Below are positions 1 through 9,026 of a stretch of 36,479 nucleotides of DNA, piece after piece. The notes under the pieces were generated by a model, which was not told where the DNA came from, did no database searches, and saw nothing but the letters and a program-made list of their open reading frames with translations. Every line of letters begins with the position of its first letter. Position 1 is the first letter of the stretch. The stretch is taken from contig JAFAFF010000202.1 of assembly GCA_023423605.1 (NCBI GenBank), positions 1 to 36,479 on the forward strand, read 5' to 3'. This DNA comes from Pseudomonadota bacterium. GTDB taxonomy: Bacteria > Pseudomonadota > Gammaproteobacteria > Xanthomonadales > Xanthomonadaceae. A program made the position numbers and the translations under genes.

Positions 1-10
1 CGCTGCCGGA

Positions 11-1012
11 CTACCGGGGAACCACGAGCGTTGCCGCCGGATCTCGCGTGGCGCAGCCGCTGCCATCGCCATTGCCGGCCCCGCAGCGGAATACCCGCAC
101 ATAATCCACCTGCATCGTCTGCGGAAACGCCGAAGCGTCGATGCCGCTGGCGTTGACCTTGCCCGCCCAGTCGCCGCCCACGGCCAAGTTCAACAACAGG
201 TGATACTTCGACGCGGCATCGAACGGCGCGCCGGCCGGCGCCGCGATCCAGTTGCCCTGTGCATCCTGTCGCTGCGAATACCAGTGCCGGGCCTGCTGGG
301 TGGCGTAATGCACGCCGTCGACATACCAGCGGATCTCGCCTTCTTCCCATTCCAGCGCGTAGACATGGAAATCGTCGGCCGGGCTGGCGCCGCCGGGCAG
401 CGTGAACCAGGTGCCTGCATGTACGTTCCCCGGTGGCGGGCGACCGTAATGCAGCGTGCCGTGCACGCGCGTTTCCCGCTGCCCCTGTACGGCGCCCGGC
501 ATGTCCGATGGCGCGCCCAGGTTCACCGCTTCCATGATGTCGATCTCGCCCGACGCCGCCCACCGCCCGTGCGGTGAATCGGTCGGCAGCATCCAGATCG
601 CCGGCCACGTGCCCTGCCCGGCCGGCAACCTGGCGCGGATCTCAAAACGACCGAATGTCCATTCCTGGCGGTGCCGCGTGCGCAGCCGCGCCGAGGTATA
701 CGGCAAGGTGGCGGTCGCCGCGCCACCGCCGTCCGGCAACGCCGATCCGCTCCAGCGTTCGGGCCGGGCGACGATATGCAGCACGCCATCGCGCACGTAG
801 GCGTTCGCGCCCGGCTGTGCATCCGCACGGGGGGTGTAGCACTGTTGTTCGTGGTTGCCGCCACCCCAGCAGTTGTCTTCCAGTTCCCACTTCGCTGCGT
901 CGATGGATGCGCCGTCGAACTCGTCCTGCCAGACCAGCTGCCAGCCTGCCGGCGACGACGTCCCCGCGTCGTCGCCAGACAGCAGCAGCGCCACCAGCAG
1001 CAGGGGCAGCAT
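11..1012 (-). CDS. GH16 family endo-beta-glucanase (laminarinase-like), secreted
   Basis: Predicted secreted glycoside hydrolase of family 16 that would cut beta-1,3 or mixed beta-1,3/1,4-glucans. The 333-residue product has a short hydrophobic leader (residues 1-12), then a typical GH16 beta-sandwich opening (WQLVWQDEFDG). The catalytic signature GEIDIME lies at residues 155-161: by family knowledge Glu156 is the nucleophile, Asp158 the helper and Glu161 the acid/base. I chose the ATG at 1012 because it overlaps the stop of the upstream GH3 gene (TGATG, one base shared), which suggests translational coupling. The frame is open to 1246, but that upstream part lies inside GH3 and has no signal peptide. 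It is the last gene of the receptor-GH3-GH16 operon: it would make oligomers outside the cell for the receptor to import and GH3 to finish. Exact substrate is inferred. Confidence 0.9.
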   Translation of the reverse strand: MLPLLLVALLLSGDDAGTSSPAGWQLVWQDEFDGASIDAAKWELEDNCWGGGNHEQQCYTPRADAQPGANAYVRDGVLHIVARPERWSGSALPDGGGAATATLPYTSARLRTRHRQEWTFGRFEIRARLPAGQGTWPAIWMLPTDSPHGRWAASGEIDIMEAVNLGAPSDMPGAVQGQRETRVHGTLHYGRPPPGNVHAGTWFTLPGGASPADDFHVYALEWEEGEIRWYVDGVHYATQQARHWYSQRQDAQGNWIAAPAGAPFDAASKYHLLLNLAVGGDWAGKVNASGIDASAFPQTMQVDYVRVFRCGAGNGDGSGCATRDPAATLVVPR

Positions 1013-3594
1013 CACGGCGTGGGGCACTCCACCTTCTGGTCGAAATCGGTGCCGATGCTGACCTTCGCCAGCGACAGCTTCACTCCATCGGCGCCACGCA
1101 GGCCGAACGGCATGCTGGTCTTCGAGGTATCCACGCCCGCGCCACGCAGGCATTTCAGCGGAACAGCCAGGCGCGTCCACTGTCCGTGCGGCGCCTTCGC
1201 CAGCGCCGCGCCAATATCCACGCTGCCACCACAGCCTTCGCCACATGCGGCGAGGTAGCTCACCCTGGCGTTGGAAGGCAGGGCGTCCACCCGCAGTTCG
1301 GCGATCGCAAACACATCGCCATTGGTCTCGCGGGTCAGGTCCAGCGGCATGTTGGAACGCAGCTCGACCACCCCAAGCCCCTTGAAGGCGAACTCACGCG
1401 CGCCTTCCTGCACGTCGGTGTTGACCGCGGTCATGACGATCGAACCATCCTGGGTGGTCACGTTGGGGTGCACGATATCCATTGCCTCGCCGTCGGCACC
1501 GGTCAGGCGCAGAGTCAGCCCGGTGGTGGCGGCGCCACGATCGAACCAGGTACTGGTGCGCGACGCGTTCGGATCGATGCCCGGATCTTCGGACAGCTTC
1601 GCCAGGTCCCCCTTGTCCTTGTAGGTCAGGCCATGGCCGAACCTGAACTGCGGGTCGTACCCTTTCTGGCCCACGTTGTTGGCGTACTGGTCCGCGCGGC
1701 GTGGCCAGGAGAAGCTGAGCTTTCCATGGAAATCATGCTGCACGCTGCCATCGGCCTTGCGCAGCAGCACGTCGGCGATGCCAGCGCCTTCCGAACCCGG
1801 CAGCCATGCGGCCACGAACGCGTCGGCGGCGTTGATCTCGCGGTTCATCCACAGCGGACGCCCGCTGATGAATACCGCCACCACCGGAATGCCCTGCGCC
1901 TTCAGCTTCCGGATCATCTCCAGTTCGCCGGATCTGCCGCCCTTGAACATGAGGTCCGGCAGGTCGCCCTGGAACTCCGCGTACGGGTCTTCGCCGAACA
2001 CCACCACGGCCACGTCCGGCTTGGCCTGGTAGCTGCCGTCCACGGACAGCTCGGCCTTGCCACCGGCCGCTTCCACCTGTGATTTCAGGCCTTCCCAGAT
2101 GGTATCGGCATTGGGGAAATCCTCGCGCCGGGTGCCGTCGCCCTGCCAGGTCAGCGTCCAGCCACCGGTCTGCTTGGTCATGTTGTCGGCGCCGTCACCG
2201 GCCACCAGCACGCGCTGCTTCGGCGAAAGTGGCAGCACGCCGCCCTGGTTCTTCAGCAGCACCAGCGATTCGCGCACCGCCTGGCGCGCCACCGCACGGT
2301 GTTCCGGCGAACCCAGCAGTTCGAACCTGCCGCCCAGGGCGCGCTCGGACGGCCGCGGCTTCTCGAACAGCCCCATGCGGAACTTCGCCAGCAGGATGCG
2401 GCGCACGGCGTCGTCCACGCGCGCGATCGGCAGCGTGCCATCCTTGACGTGCTTCACCGTGCTTTCGTACAACCCCTTCCAACTGTCCGGCGCCATCGCC
2501 ATGTCCATGCCGGCGATGTAGGTCTGCGCGCAGTCCGTGTTGGTGCAGCCCTTGACCTGGCCATGGCCGTTCCAGTCGCCGACCACGAAGCCACCGAAGT
2601 TCATGCGCTCCTTCAGCACGTCGGTGAGCAGCGGCTTGTAACCGTGCATCTTCTCGCCATGGAAGCTGTTGAACGAGGCCATCACCGACTGTGCGCCGGC
2701 GGCGATCGCCGGCACATAGCCGGCCGCGTGGATGTCGCGCAGCTGTGCTTCGCTGACCGTCGTGTCGCCCTGGTCCTTGCCGTTGGTGGTGCCACCATCG
2801 CCCAGGAAGTGCTTGACCGTGGTCATCACGTGGTGGTCGTCCAGGAAATCGGCAGCACCGGCCTTGCCCTGCAGGCCTTCGACAAACACGCCGGCAAAGC
2901 TGGCCACCAGCGCGGGATCTTCCGAATAGCCTTCGTACGCGCGGCCCCAGCGATCATCCTGCGGCACCGCCACGGTCGGTGCGAACGTCCACTCCATGCC
3001 GGTGGTACGGGTTTCGGCCGCGGTGATGCGCGCGATCTCGCGCAGCAGTTCCGGGTTGCGGGTCGCGCCCAGGCCGATGTTGTGCGGGAACAGCGTGGCG
3101 CCGACCACGTTGCTCTGCCCGTGCATGGCGTCGATGCCCCAGATGATCGGAATGGCCTTGCCGCCGCCGCGGGTATCCATCGATGCTTCCCAGAAAGCAT
3201 CGGCCAGTGCCAGCCATTCGGCGGGCGCGGCATTGTAGCGGCCGCCCGGATCGGAGCCACCGCCGGCCAGGATCGAACCGAGTCGATACTTGCGCACATC
3301 GTCCGGGGTGATGCTGCCGATGTCGCCCTGCACGATCTGGCCGACCTTCTCTTCCAGCGTCATGCTGGCCAGCAGTTCGTCCACGCGGCGCTGCAGCGCC
3401 GGATCCGTGGCCAGTGGCCAGGCGGGCTGCGGCCAGTTCGCTGGGTTGACCTGCGCGTTGCCGGCGTCCGCGGCAGCCGCCGCAGCGATGGCAAGCGACG
3501 GAGCACAGGCCAGCGCCAGCGCAGCGCTCAGCAGCAACGGCTTCAGGCGGCGCGCGCCGGCAGACGGACGAGGATGCGGGAGACGGGAGTTCAT
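1012..3594 (-). CDS. GH3 family exo-beta-glucosidase, periplasmic or secreted
   Basis: Family 3 glycoside hydrolase of 860 residues that would release glucose from beta-gluco-oligosaccharides. A signal peptide covers about residues 17-38. The GH3 N-terminal domain shows a KHFLGDGG stretch at 261-268 and a VVGDWNGHG stretch at 337-345 whose Asp340 is the probable nucleophile. The GH3 C-terminal domain follows, and the last roughly 170 residues match the extra ExoP-type beta-sandwich seen in marine and xanthomonad glucan exo-glucosidases. The start ATG at 3594 is chosen because an AAGGAAG ribosome site lies 11 bases upstream and the signal peptide begins directly after it; a longer open frame to 3717 adds no plausible sequence. 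It lies 94 bases after the receptor gene and overlaps GH16 by one base. Cellobiose, gentiobiose or laminaribiose specificity cannot be read from the sequence. Confidence 0.93.
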   Translation of the reverse strand: MNSRLPHPRPSAGARRLKPLLLSAALALACAPSLAIAAAAAADAGNAQVNPANWPQPAWPLATDPALQRRVDELLASMTLEEKVGQIVQGDIGSITPDDVRKYRLGSILAGGGSDPGGRYNAAPAEWLALADAFWEASMDTRGGGKAIPIIWGIDAMHGQSNVVGATLFPHNIGLGATRNPELLREIARITAAETRTTGMEWTFAPTVAVPQDDRWGRAYEGYSEDPALVASFAGVFVEGLQGKAGAADFLDDHHVMTTVKHFLGDGGTTNGKDQGDTTVSEAQLRDIHAAGYVPAIAAGAQSVMASFNSFHGEKMHGYKPLLTDVLKERMNFGGFVVGDWNGHGQVKGCTNTDCAQTYIAGMDMAMAPDSWKGLYESTVKHVKDGTLPIARVDDAVRRILLAKFRMGLFEKPRPSERALGGRFELLGSPEHRAVARQAVRESLVLLKNQGGVLPLSPKQRVLVAGDGADNMTKQTGGWTLTWQGDGTRREDFPNADTIWEGLKSQVEAAGGKAELSVDGSYQAKPDVAVVVFGEDPYAEFQGDLPDLMFKGGRSGELEMIRKLKAQGIPVVAVFISGRPLWMNREINAADAFVAAWLPGSEGAGIADVLLRKADGSVQHDFHGKLSFSWPRRADQYANNVGQKGYDPQFRFGHGLTYKDKGDLAKLSEDPGIDPNASRTSTWFDRGAATTGLTLRLTGADGEAMDIVHPNVTTQDGSIVMTAVNTDVQEGAREFAFKGLGVVELRSNMPLDLTRETNGDVFAIAELRVDALPSNARVSYLAACGEGCGGSVDIGAALAKAPHGQWTRLAVPLKCLRGAGVDTSKTSMPFGLRGADGVKLSLAKVSIGTDFDQKVECPTP

Positions 3595-3688
3595 GGGCGG
3601 CGGGCTTCCTTGTAAGAATGTACGGAATGGCGGGCGGTGACGGCGGGAAGGAGCCGACGCAGGGCCGGCCAGCCTCCGGTGGCCACCA

Positions 3689-6346
3689 TCAGAACTGGTA
3701 CCGCAGACGCAGGCCATAGCTGCGCGGATCGTTGAGGAACCGCACGTTGATGCCCGATCCTACCAGCGCCTTCTGCGAAACATCGTTGTCGAGCAGGTTG
3801 TTGCCCCAGGCTTCCACGCGCCAGTGGCCATCCAGCGAGGTCAGCCCGATGCCGGCATTCACCGTGGTTTCGCCGCGCTGGCGGTCCGGGAAGCCGGCCT
3901 GCGCGGCGCTCTCGGTGCGGTCGGGCACCAGCGCGCCGGTGCCGGGGTCGGCACGGATGAATTCCACGTCGCGGTTGTTGTACTGGGTCAGGTAGAACGC
4001 CGAGCGGTACGAGGCCAGCACCTGCCAGTCCAGGGTGCCGAACGGCAGTTCCAGGGTGTGCTGCAGGCGCAGGTTGACATGCAGTTTCGACGCCAGTGGC
4101 AGCTCGTTGCCGGACAGATCGATCAGCGATGTCGCCCCGCCGGCGTCGAAGTTCTGGCTGCGTACGTCGGCCACTGTGCCCTGCTTGATCTCGCTGTCCA
4201 TCCACAGCGCGTTGAAGCTGAGCATGACGTTGCGTGGCAGGCGCAGCACGCTCTCGGCCTCGATGCCGTACACCGCGGACCTGCCGACATTGCGGTTGAC
4301 CAGCGCATAGCCGGTGGCTTCGCCGGTGGACGGGTTGGTCGCGATCACCGCCAGGTCCTGGAACACCTGGTCGCGGTAGTCGTAGTAGAACCCGCTGAGA
4401 TTGAACGTGGAGGTGCGGCCGAACAGCGGGAAGGACTGTTTGCTGCCCAGCTCGTAGGCGATGATCGATTCCGGCTTGAAGGTTTCCGGGATATCGTCCG
4501 GGTCGAAGGTATCGTTGAAGCCGCCGGCCTTGTGGCCGCTGGAAACCAGCCCGTACAGCAGGTGGTCGTCGTCCAGGTCGTATTCGAAGCCACCGCGCCA
4601 GTCGGTGAAGTTGAACTTGCTGCGGCCGAACTGCTGGGCCGGGATGCCGCTGACCTGCACCCAGCTTTCGTACGGGCAGTCGATGGAATCGCCGCCGATG
4701 TCCGGGCGGTCCACGCAGCCGAAATCACCGCCGTTGGGCACGTTGCCGATCTGCTGCTGGAGGGTGTCGTTCCGCCCATGGCGGCGGATGCCCTCCAGCA
4801 GGAAGCGCGCCATGTCGGCCTGCGAGGTGAGGTCGCGGACATCGAAGTTGGGACGGTTCATGAACGATGGCGCGAAGCCTTCAGTGCCCAGGCGCGTGGA
4901 GAAATCGCCACCGATGCCAGGCAGGCCCAGCGCCCAGTTGCCGCCGATGCCGTAACGCGATTTCTCTTCTTCGGTGTAGCGCAGGCCGCCCTTCAGGCGC
5001 AGGCGGTCGTTGAGGTCGAAGGTGCCGTCGGCGAATATCGCGGTGGAGCGCCCGTTGACCCTGGGCATGGTGAATTCCGTGCCCGAATACCAGCGGCCCT
5101 TGTCCACCAGCGAAAGGTAACCCACCTGCTGGTCTTCGTTGAAGTGGAAGGCGCCGGTGGTCCAGCGCAGGCGGCTGTCATCGGCGGACGAAAGACGCAG
5201 CTCGTGTGTATACGCCTGCGACTGTGTCAGCCAGTACTGGGTGGAATAGTTGTCGTAGTCCACGCCACCGGGGTTGCTGCCGGACAGTTGGCCGATAGTG
5301 CGGTCCGGCCACAGGATGCCTTCGCTCTGCGCATTGGTCTGCCGGTAGTCCACGTCGCGGTAGCTGCCGTTGTATTCCAGCGTCGCGCCGCCGAAATCGT
5401 AGGAAACGCTGGTCTGCGCACTCCAGGTGCGGCTGTCCAGGGTGCCCTGTGCGCCACGGTAGATGATCTTCCGCAGGTCCACGTCGTCGGGCAGGTAACC
5501 TGCGCGGGCGGCAGTGTAGACATTCGCGCCCGGGTAGCCGGTGCCGCCTTCCCTGCCCATGTCGGCCATGGCGAACACCGACAGCTTGTCGTCGGGCTGG
5601 TACAGGAAGGAGACACGCGCACCATGTTCGTCCTGGATGCCGGCCGGATCCAGGTGCTGCGCCTCGCCGGCGTTCTGGAACGGCGAATCCTTTTCCACGG
5701 TGTAGCCGGCCACGCGGAGCGCGGCCCATCCGCCCAGCGGCATGTTCAGCGCGAACTCGCCGCCACGGTGGTCGCGGTTGCCGGCCTCGGCCTGCACATA
5801 GCCTTCGAATGCATCCAGGTTCGGCCGTTTCGTGATGATGTTGAGCGAGCCGGCCAGCGCGTTGCGCCCGCGCAGCGTACCCTGCGGGCCCTTGTTGATC
5901 TCCACCCGCTCCACGTCGTAGAACAGGCCGCCGAGCCCGCGCGGGCGGGCGATGTAGGCACCGTTGATGTGCGGCGCGGCACCGGGATCGCCCAGTTCGG
6001 TGTTGTTCGATGAGCCCACGCCACGGATGAAGATTTCCAGGTTGCCCTCCTGGTTGGCCATGCTCATGCCCGGCACCAGCGCCTGGATGTTGCGCAGTTC
6101 GTTGTTGATGCCCAGTGCGCGCGTGTCGTCGGCGGAGATCGCCTGGGCGGTGCCGGCGTACTTCTGCAGGTCCTGTTCGCGGCGCTCCACGGTGACGATC
6201 ACCGCATCGAGCGTGGTGGCATCGCGCCCGCGTGCCGGCGGCTGTTCTTCCGTCACCGTCTGCGCGGTGGCCGGCACGGCGGTGGTCGCGATGAGCGATG
6301 CAAGGATCGCGCTCGCAAGCGCATGCTGCCGACGGTGGCTGGCCAT
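3689..6346 (-). CDS. TonB-dependent outer-membrane receptor for beta-glucan oligosaccharides (inferred substrate)
   Basis: Outer-membrane beta-barrel receptor of 885 residues with a plug domain. A signal peptide occupies roughly residues 9-29 (cleavage near PATAQT), followed by a TonB-box-like TLDAVIVTVERREQ at 46-59. Plug motifs include IFIRGVG and VERVEINKGPQGTLRGRNALAGSLNIIT (given here only as a landmark, residues about 115-175). The chain ends in ...LRLRYQF, with the C-terminal aromatic typical of outer-membrane barrels. The ATG at 6346 is preceded by GGAGAA and gives a clean signal peptide. The gene heads an operon with GH3 and GH16 hydrolases, so oligosaccharide import is the likely role, rather than siderophore uptake. 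A promoter and a LacI-type palindrome lie 64-93 bases upstream. Confidence 0.92.
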   Translation of the reverse strand: MASHRRQHALASAILASLIATTAVPATAQTVTEEQPPARGRDATTLDAVIVTVERREQDLQKYAGTAQAISADDTRALGINNELRNIQALVPGMSMANQEGNLEIFIRGVGSSNNTELGDPGAAPHINGAYIARPRGLGGLFYDVERVEINKGPQGTLRGRNALAGSLNIITKRPNLDAFEGYVQAEAGNRDHRGGEFALNMPLGGWAALRVAGYTVEKDSPFQNAGEAQHLDPAGIQDEHGARVSFLYQPDDKLSVFAMADMGREGGTGYPGANVYTAARAGYLPDDVDLRKIIYRGAQGTLDSRTWSAQTSVSYDFGGATLEYNGSYRDVDYRQTNAQSEGILWPDRTIGQLSGSNPGGVDYDNYSTQYWLTQSQAYTHELRLSSADDSRLRWTTGAFHFNEDQQVGYLSLVDKGRWYSGTEFTMPRVNGRSTAIFADGTFDLNDRLRLKGGLRYTEEEKSRYGIGGNWALGLPGIGGDFSTRLGTEGFAPSFMNRPNFDVRDLTSQADMARFLLEGIRRHGRNDTLQQQIGNVPNGGDFGCVDRPDIGGDSIDCPYESWVQVSGIPAQQFGRSKFNFTDWRGGFEYDLDDDHLLYGLVSSGHKAGGFNDTFDPDDIPETFKPESIIAYELGSKQSFPLFGRTSTFNLSGFYYDYRDQVFQDLAVIATNPSTGEATGYALVNRNVGRSAVYGIEAESVLRLPRNVMLSFNALWMDSEIKQGTVADVRSQNFDAGGATSLIDLSGNELPLASKLHVNLRLQHTLELPFGTLDWQVLASYRSAFYLTQYNNRDVEFIRADPGTGALVPDRTESAAQAGFPDRQRGETTVNAGIGLTSLDGHWRVEAWGNNLLDNDVSQKALVGSGINVRFLNDPRSYGLRLRYQF

Positions 6347-6409
6347 CTGGTGTCTTTCTCCCCAACGTGATCGAAACGAATCCCACGGCTCCCGCTCCGT
6401 GTACCGAAG

Positions 6410-6439
6410 GTTGTAAGCGGCGGCTGACAGCGCTGTCAA
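6410..6439 (-). promoter_or_regulatory. Probable sigma-70 promoter of the receptor-GH3-GH16 operon
   Basis: Read on the minus strand there is a perfect -35 hexamer TTGACA (6439-6434), an 18-base spacer and a -10 candidate TACAAC (6415-6410, four of six consensus bases). It points at the receptor start at 6346 and overlaps the palindrome at 6425-6438. The -10 is imperfect, so the exact start site is uncertain. Confidence 0.6.
6425..6438. promoter_or_regulatory. LacI-type operator palindrome
   Basis: TGACAGCGCTGTCA is a perfect 14-base palindrome with the central CG common in LacI-family operators. It covers most of the -35 hexamer of the receptor operon, a position expected for repression. 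No LacI-family gene is in the window, so the regulator must lie elsewhere. Confidence 0.65.
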
Positions 6440-6589
6440 TCGTTATCCGCCGCGTCGCCGGGAGATGGGGCTTCCGGGTGCGGAAACGCTGGAAAGCAGC
6501 TGTTTTTCGTTGCGCTGCAGCACCCTTCTTGCAGGCCCCGGGCCGCTCACGCACCATCGTCGCGAACAATTCGCATTTTCATCGGAACC

Positions 6590-7330
6590 ATGGGCATGGA
6601 AGTACGCCCCAGCATTCTCATCGTCGACGATCATGCGGATATCCGCGATCCGCTCGCCACGTATCTGCGTCGATTCAATCTCGACGTGGAAGCCGTGGCC
6701 GACGGCAAGGCCATGCGGCAGCGCCTGCTGCAACGGACGTTCAACCTGATCGTGCTCGACGTGATGTTGCCCGGCGAGAATGGCCTGTCGCTGTGCCGGC
6801 ACGCCTCCGAACACGTCGGCACCCCGGTCGTGCTGCTTACCGCCGTTGCCGAACAGGCCGACAAGATCGCCGGCCTGGAAGTGGGCGCGGACGACTATGT
6901 GGTCAAGCCCTTCGACCCCCGTGAGCTGGTCGCCAGGATCCGCAGCGTCCTGCGCCGTGTCCACGGCGGATCGGCGCCGGAACCGGACGAAATCCGTGCC
7001 GACAGGAAGCGTTTCATGTTCAACGGCTGGACCCTGGACACCGAAGCCCGCGAACTGCGCAATCCCCAACACCAGCCGGTGGCGCGGGGAACCGCCGAGT
7101 TCCACCTGCTCCGCACCCTGCTGGAACACCCCTGCCGGGTGCTCAGCCGCAGCCAGCCGCTGGACCTCACCCAGCGTACCCAGTCGGAAGTATTCGACCG
7201 CAGCATCGACAGCCAGATCAGTCGCCTGCGCAAGCAGCTGGAACCGGATCCGCGCAATCCCGGCATGCTGAAGACCGCGCGTGGCGATGGTTACCTGCTG
7301 GCGGCCACCGTCACCACGGCAAGCGCATGA
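6590..7330 (+). CDS. OmpR/PhoB-family response regulator
   Basis: Response regulator of 246 residues. The receiver domain (residues about 7-120) has the acidic pair Asp13-Asp14, phosphoacceptor Asp57 in VLDVMLP, Thr84 and Lys106 (VVKPFDP). A winged-helix DNA-binding domain follows (about 145-240), with the RSIDSQISRLRKQLE recognition helix and the terminal GDGYLL wing. The ATG at 6590 was used; MEVR two codons later is possible. Its stop overlaps the start of the kinase gene by ATGA, so the two form a pair, but that kinase is broken. The gene is divergent from the glucan operon and followed by iron-uptake genes. Whether it controls either set is unknown. Confidence 0.9.
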   Translation: MGMEVRPSILIVDDHADIRDPLATYLRRFNLDVEAVADGKAMRQRLLQRTFNLIVLDVMLPGENGLSLCRHASEHVGTPVVLLTAVAEQADKIAGLEVGADDYVVKPFDPRELVARIRSVLRRVHGGSAPEPDEIRADRKRFMFNGWTLDTEARELRNPQHQPVARGTAEFHLLRTLLEHPCRVLSRSQPLDLTQRTQSEVFDRSIDSQISRLRKQLEPDPRNPGMLKTARGDGYLLAATVTTASA

Positions 7331-8460
7331 AGCCCTGGCCGAAGAGCATTTCCGGCCAGTTGCTGGGGTTGTGGATACTGGCCATCCTCGGCGCGCACCT
7401 GCTGGCCGTGCTGCTGCTTTCGCTGTGGCGCACCGACCATGCCACGCTGCACCCGTCGTCGGTCAGGACCATCGAAACCCGTGTCGTGTCGGCATACCGT
7501 GCCGTGTCCCATGCGGCCAATACCGAAGAACTGCTGCAGGACATCAGCCTGCCGGAATCGCGGTTCGATATCGCCCCCGCGCCGACCACGCAGGCAGGGA
7601 TGGATGCCCAGGAACTGGCGGTGGCCCACAGCCTGCGCCAGCGCCTGCGATTGCCGGACGAACTGCCGGTCCACGTCCATCTGCTGCAGGTGGACGCACC
7701 GCCCGGAGATGCCGGCGTCGCCGTGGCCGGCGGCAACGCCCTTCCCCGGCAACCGGCGACCCGTCCCAGGACCTGGGCACTGGACATCGGCGTCGGCTAC
7801 CCCGACGGGCGCTGGCTGGTAGCCGCCAGTGGCCGACCATGATGCCGGCGCACTGGAAGCGTGTGCTGAGCTTCTCGCTGCTGGTCGGGCATCATTCCCA
7901 GTGCGATCATCGCGGTGCTGTTCGGACATCGCCTCATGCGCCCGCTGCGCAGGCTGACCGAGGCATCGCGACGGGTCAGTCGCGGCGAGCACGTCGTGCT
8001 TCCCGACGTGCCCGGTCCCGAAGACGTCCGCCAGATCACCCGGGCCTTCAACGAAATGCAGGACAGCCTGCACCGTTTCGTCACCGGGCGTACGCAGATG
8101 ATCGCCGCCATCGGCCATGACCTGCGCACCCCGCTCACCTCGCTGCGCATCCGCGCGGAGCTGATCGACGATGATGCATTGCGCGAGGACATGATCCGCA
8201 CGCTGAAGGACATGAGCATCATCGTCGAAGAGACCCTGCAGTTTGCCCGCGACGATGCACTGCACGAGCCGACGCAGGAGGTGGCGATCGATGCCCTCGG
8301 CCGTGAAACGGCCGAAGCCCAGCGCATGCAGGACCACGACGTCGCCTGGGAATGCCGGATCGATCCGTCGTTCCATTACCGCTGCAGGCCGGTCCTGCTG
8401 AAGCGTGCGTTGAACAACCTCATCGACAACGCCGCACGTTATGGCGCCGTGCAGGTCAGC
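7327..8460 (+). pseudogene. Sensor histidine kinase, frameshifted and truncated in its ATPase domain
   Basis: Partner kinase of the preceding regulator. The first frame from ATG 7327 gives one membrane helix and a periplasmic domain, then stops at 7840-7842. The second membrane helix reads on in two other registers: WKRVLSFSLLVG from 7839 in the next frame, then IIPSAIIAVLFGHRL back in the original frame. This fits two compensating single-base changes, one C lost near 7833 and one G gained near 7887. HAMP, the phosphoacceptor motif IGHDLRTPLTSLRI (near 8110-8150) and the N-box NNLIDNAARYG (8415-8447) follow. The sequence then changes without a break in frame into a TonB-receptor C-terminus near 8455-8470, so the G-boxes of the ATPase are absent. 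The protein cannot be a working kinase as written. Confidence 0.88.
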
Positions 8461-8958
8461 AGCGATGCCAGCTTCTGGAACTACCAGGCTGGCGTGGTCT
8501 ACAAGCCGGCCAGCAACGGCAGCATCTACGCCTCCTGGGGCACCTCTTCCAATCCGCCGGGCGTGGATGCCGGTGATGGCGCGGACGGGTGGCGCTCACC
8601 AACAACGACCTCAAGCCCGAACGCAGCAGGGGCCTCGCGGGGCAACCGGTTCCCGAAAACGCCGGAGCACAGTGCCTCGCTGTGGAGCAGCTATGCCCTC
8701 ACCCCTCGCCTGAGCATCGGCGGTGGCGCGTATTACCAGGACAAGGTCCATGGCGATGCCAACAACCTGAAGTGGGTTCCAGGCTATACCCGCCTGGACG
8801 CCATGGGGTCGTACACCGTGAACCGCAACCTGAGCCTGCAGCTGAACGTGCAGAACCTGACCGACAAGTATTACTTCGACAAGGCCTACGCGGCCCATTA
8901 CGTCACCGTCGCACCCGGGCGCTCGGCCACGCTGTCGCTGAATTTCAACTTCGACTGA
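8461..8958 (+). pseudogene. C-terminal remnant of a catecholate siderophore TonB receptor (Fiu/PiuA-like)
   Basis: Only the end of the barrel remains. [38 protein letters not shown] and the terminal LSLNFNFD are typical of Fiu/PiuA-like receptors. The plug and most of the barrel are missing: the start of this piece is fused in frame to the broken kinase. Two more lesions are visible. Around 8587 the frame shifts (a missing G before [11 protein letters not shown], which reads in the next register), and around 8630-8645 it returns to the original frame at [15 protein letters not shown]. The expected stretch between those two motifs, roughly 80 residues in relatives as I recall, is absent. The downstream piuC-type gene fits the usual receptor-hydroxylase pairing, so this was once the iron-receptor gene of the locus. 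Confidence 0.87.
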
Positions 8959-9026
8959 CACGACGCGCAGGGCCGCATGCCCCGTCCATGGACCATGGCG
9001 GGGCATGCGCACACAGGAACCGGATC

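Noticed and set aside
1012..1246. Upstream extension of the GH16 gene to 1246
   Set aside because: The extra 78 residues are within GH3 coding sequence, are Arg/Trp-rich and would hide the signal peptide. The ATG at 1012 is coupled to the GH3 stop.
574..2082. Long plus-strand open frame opposite GH16 and GH3
   Set aside because: High GC makes long antisense frames common. The translation is rich in Arg, Ala and His with no family motif, and the minus-strand genes are well supported. The same applies to 2299-3615, 3824-6013 and 27502-30120.
7915..8958. A genuine single hybrid sensor-receptor gene
   Set aside because: The two parts belong to different cell compartments. The ATPase domain lacks its G-boxes, and frameshifts lie on both sides of the joint.
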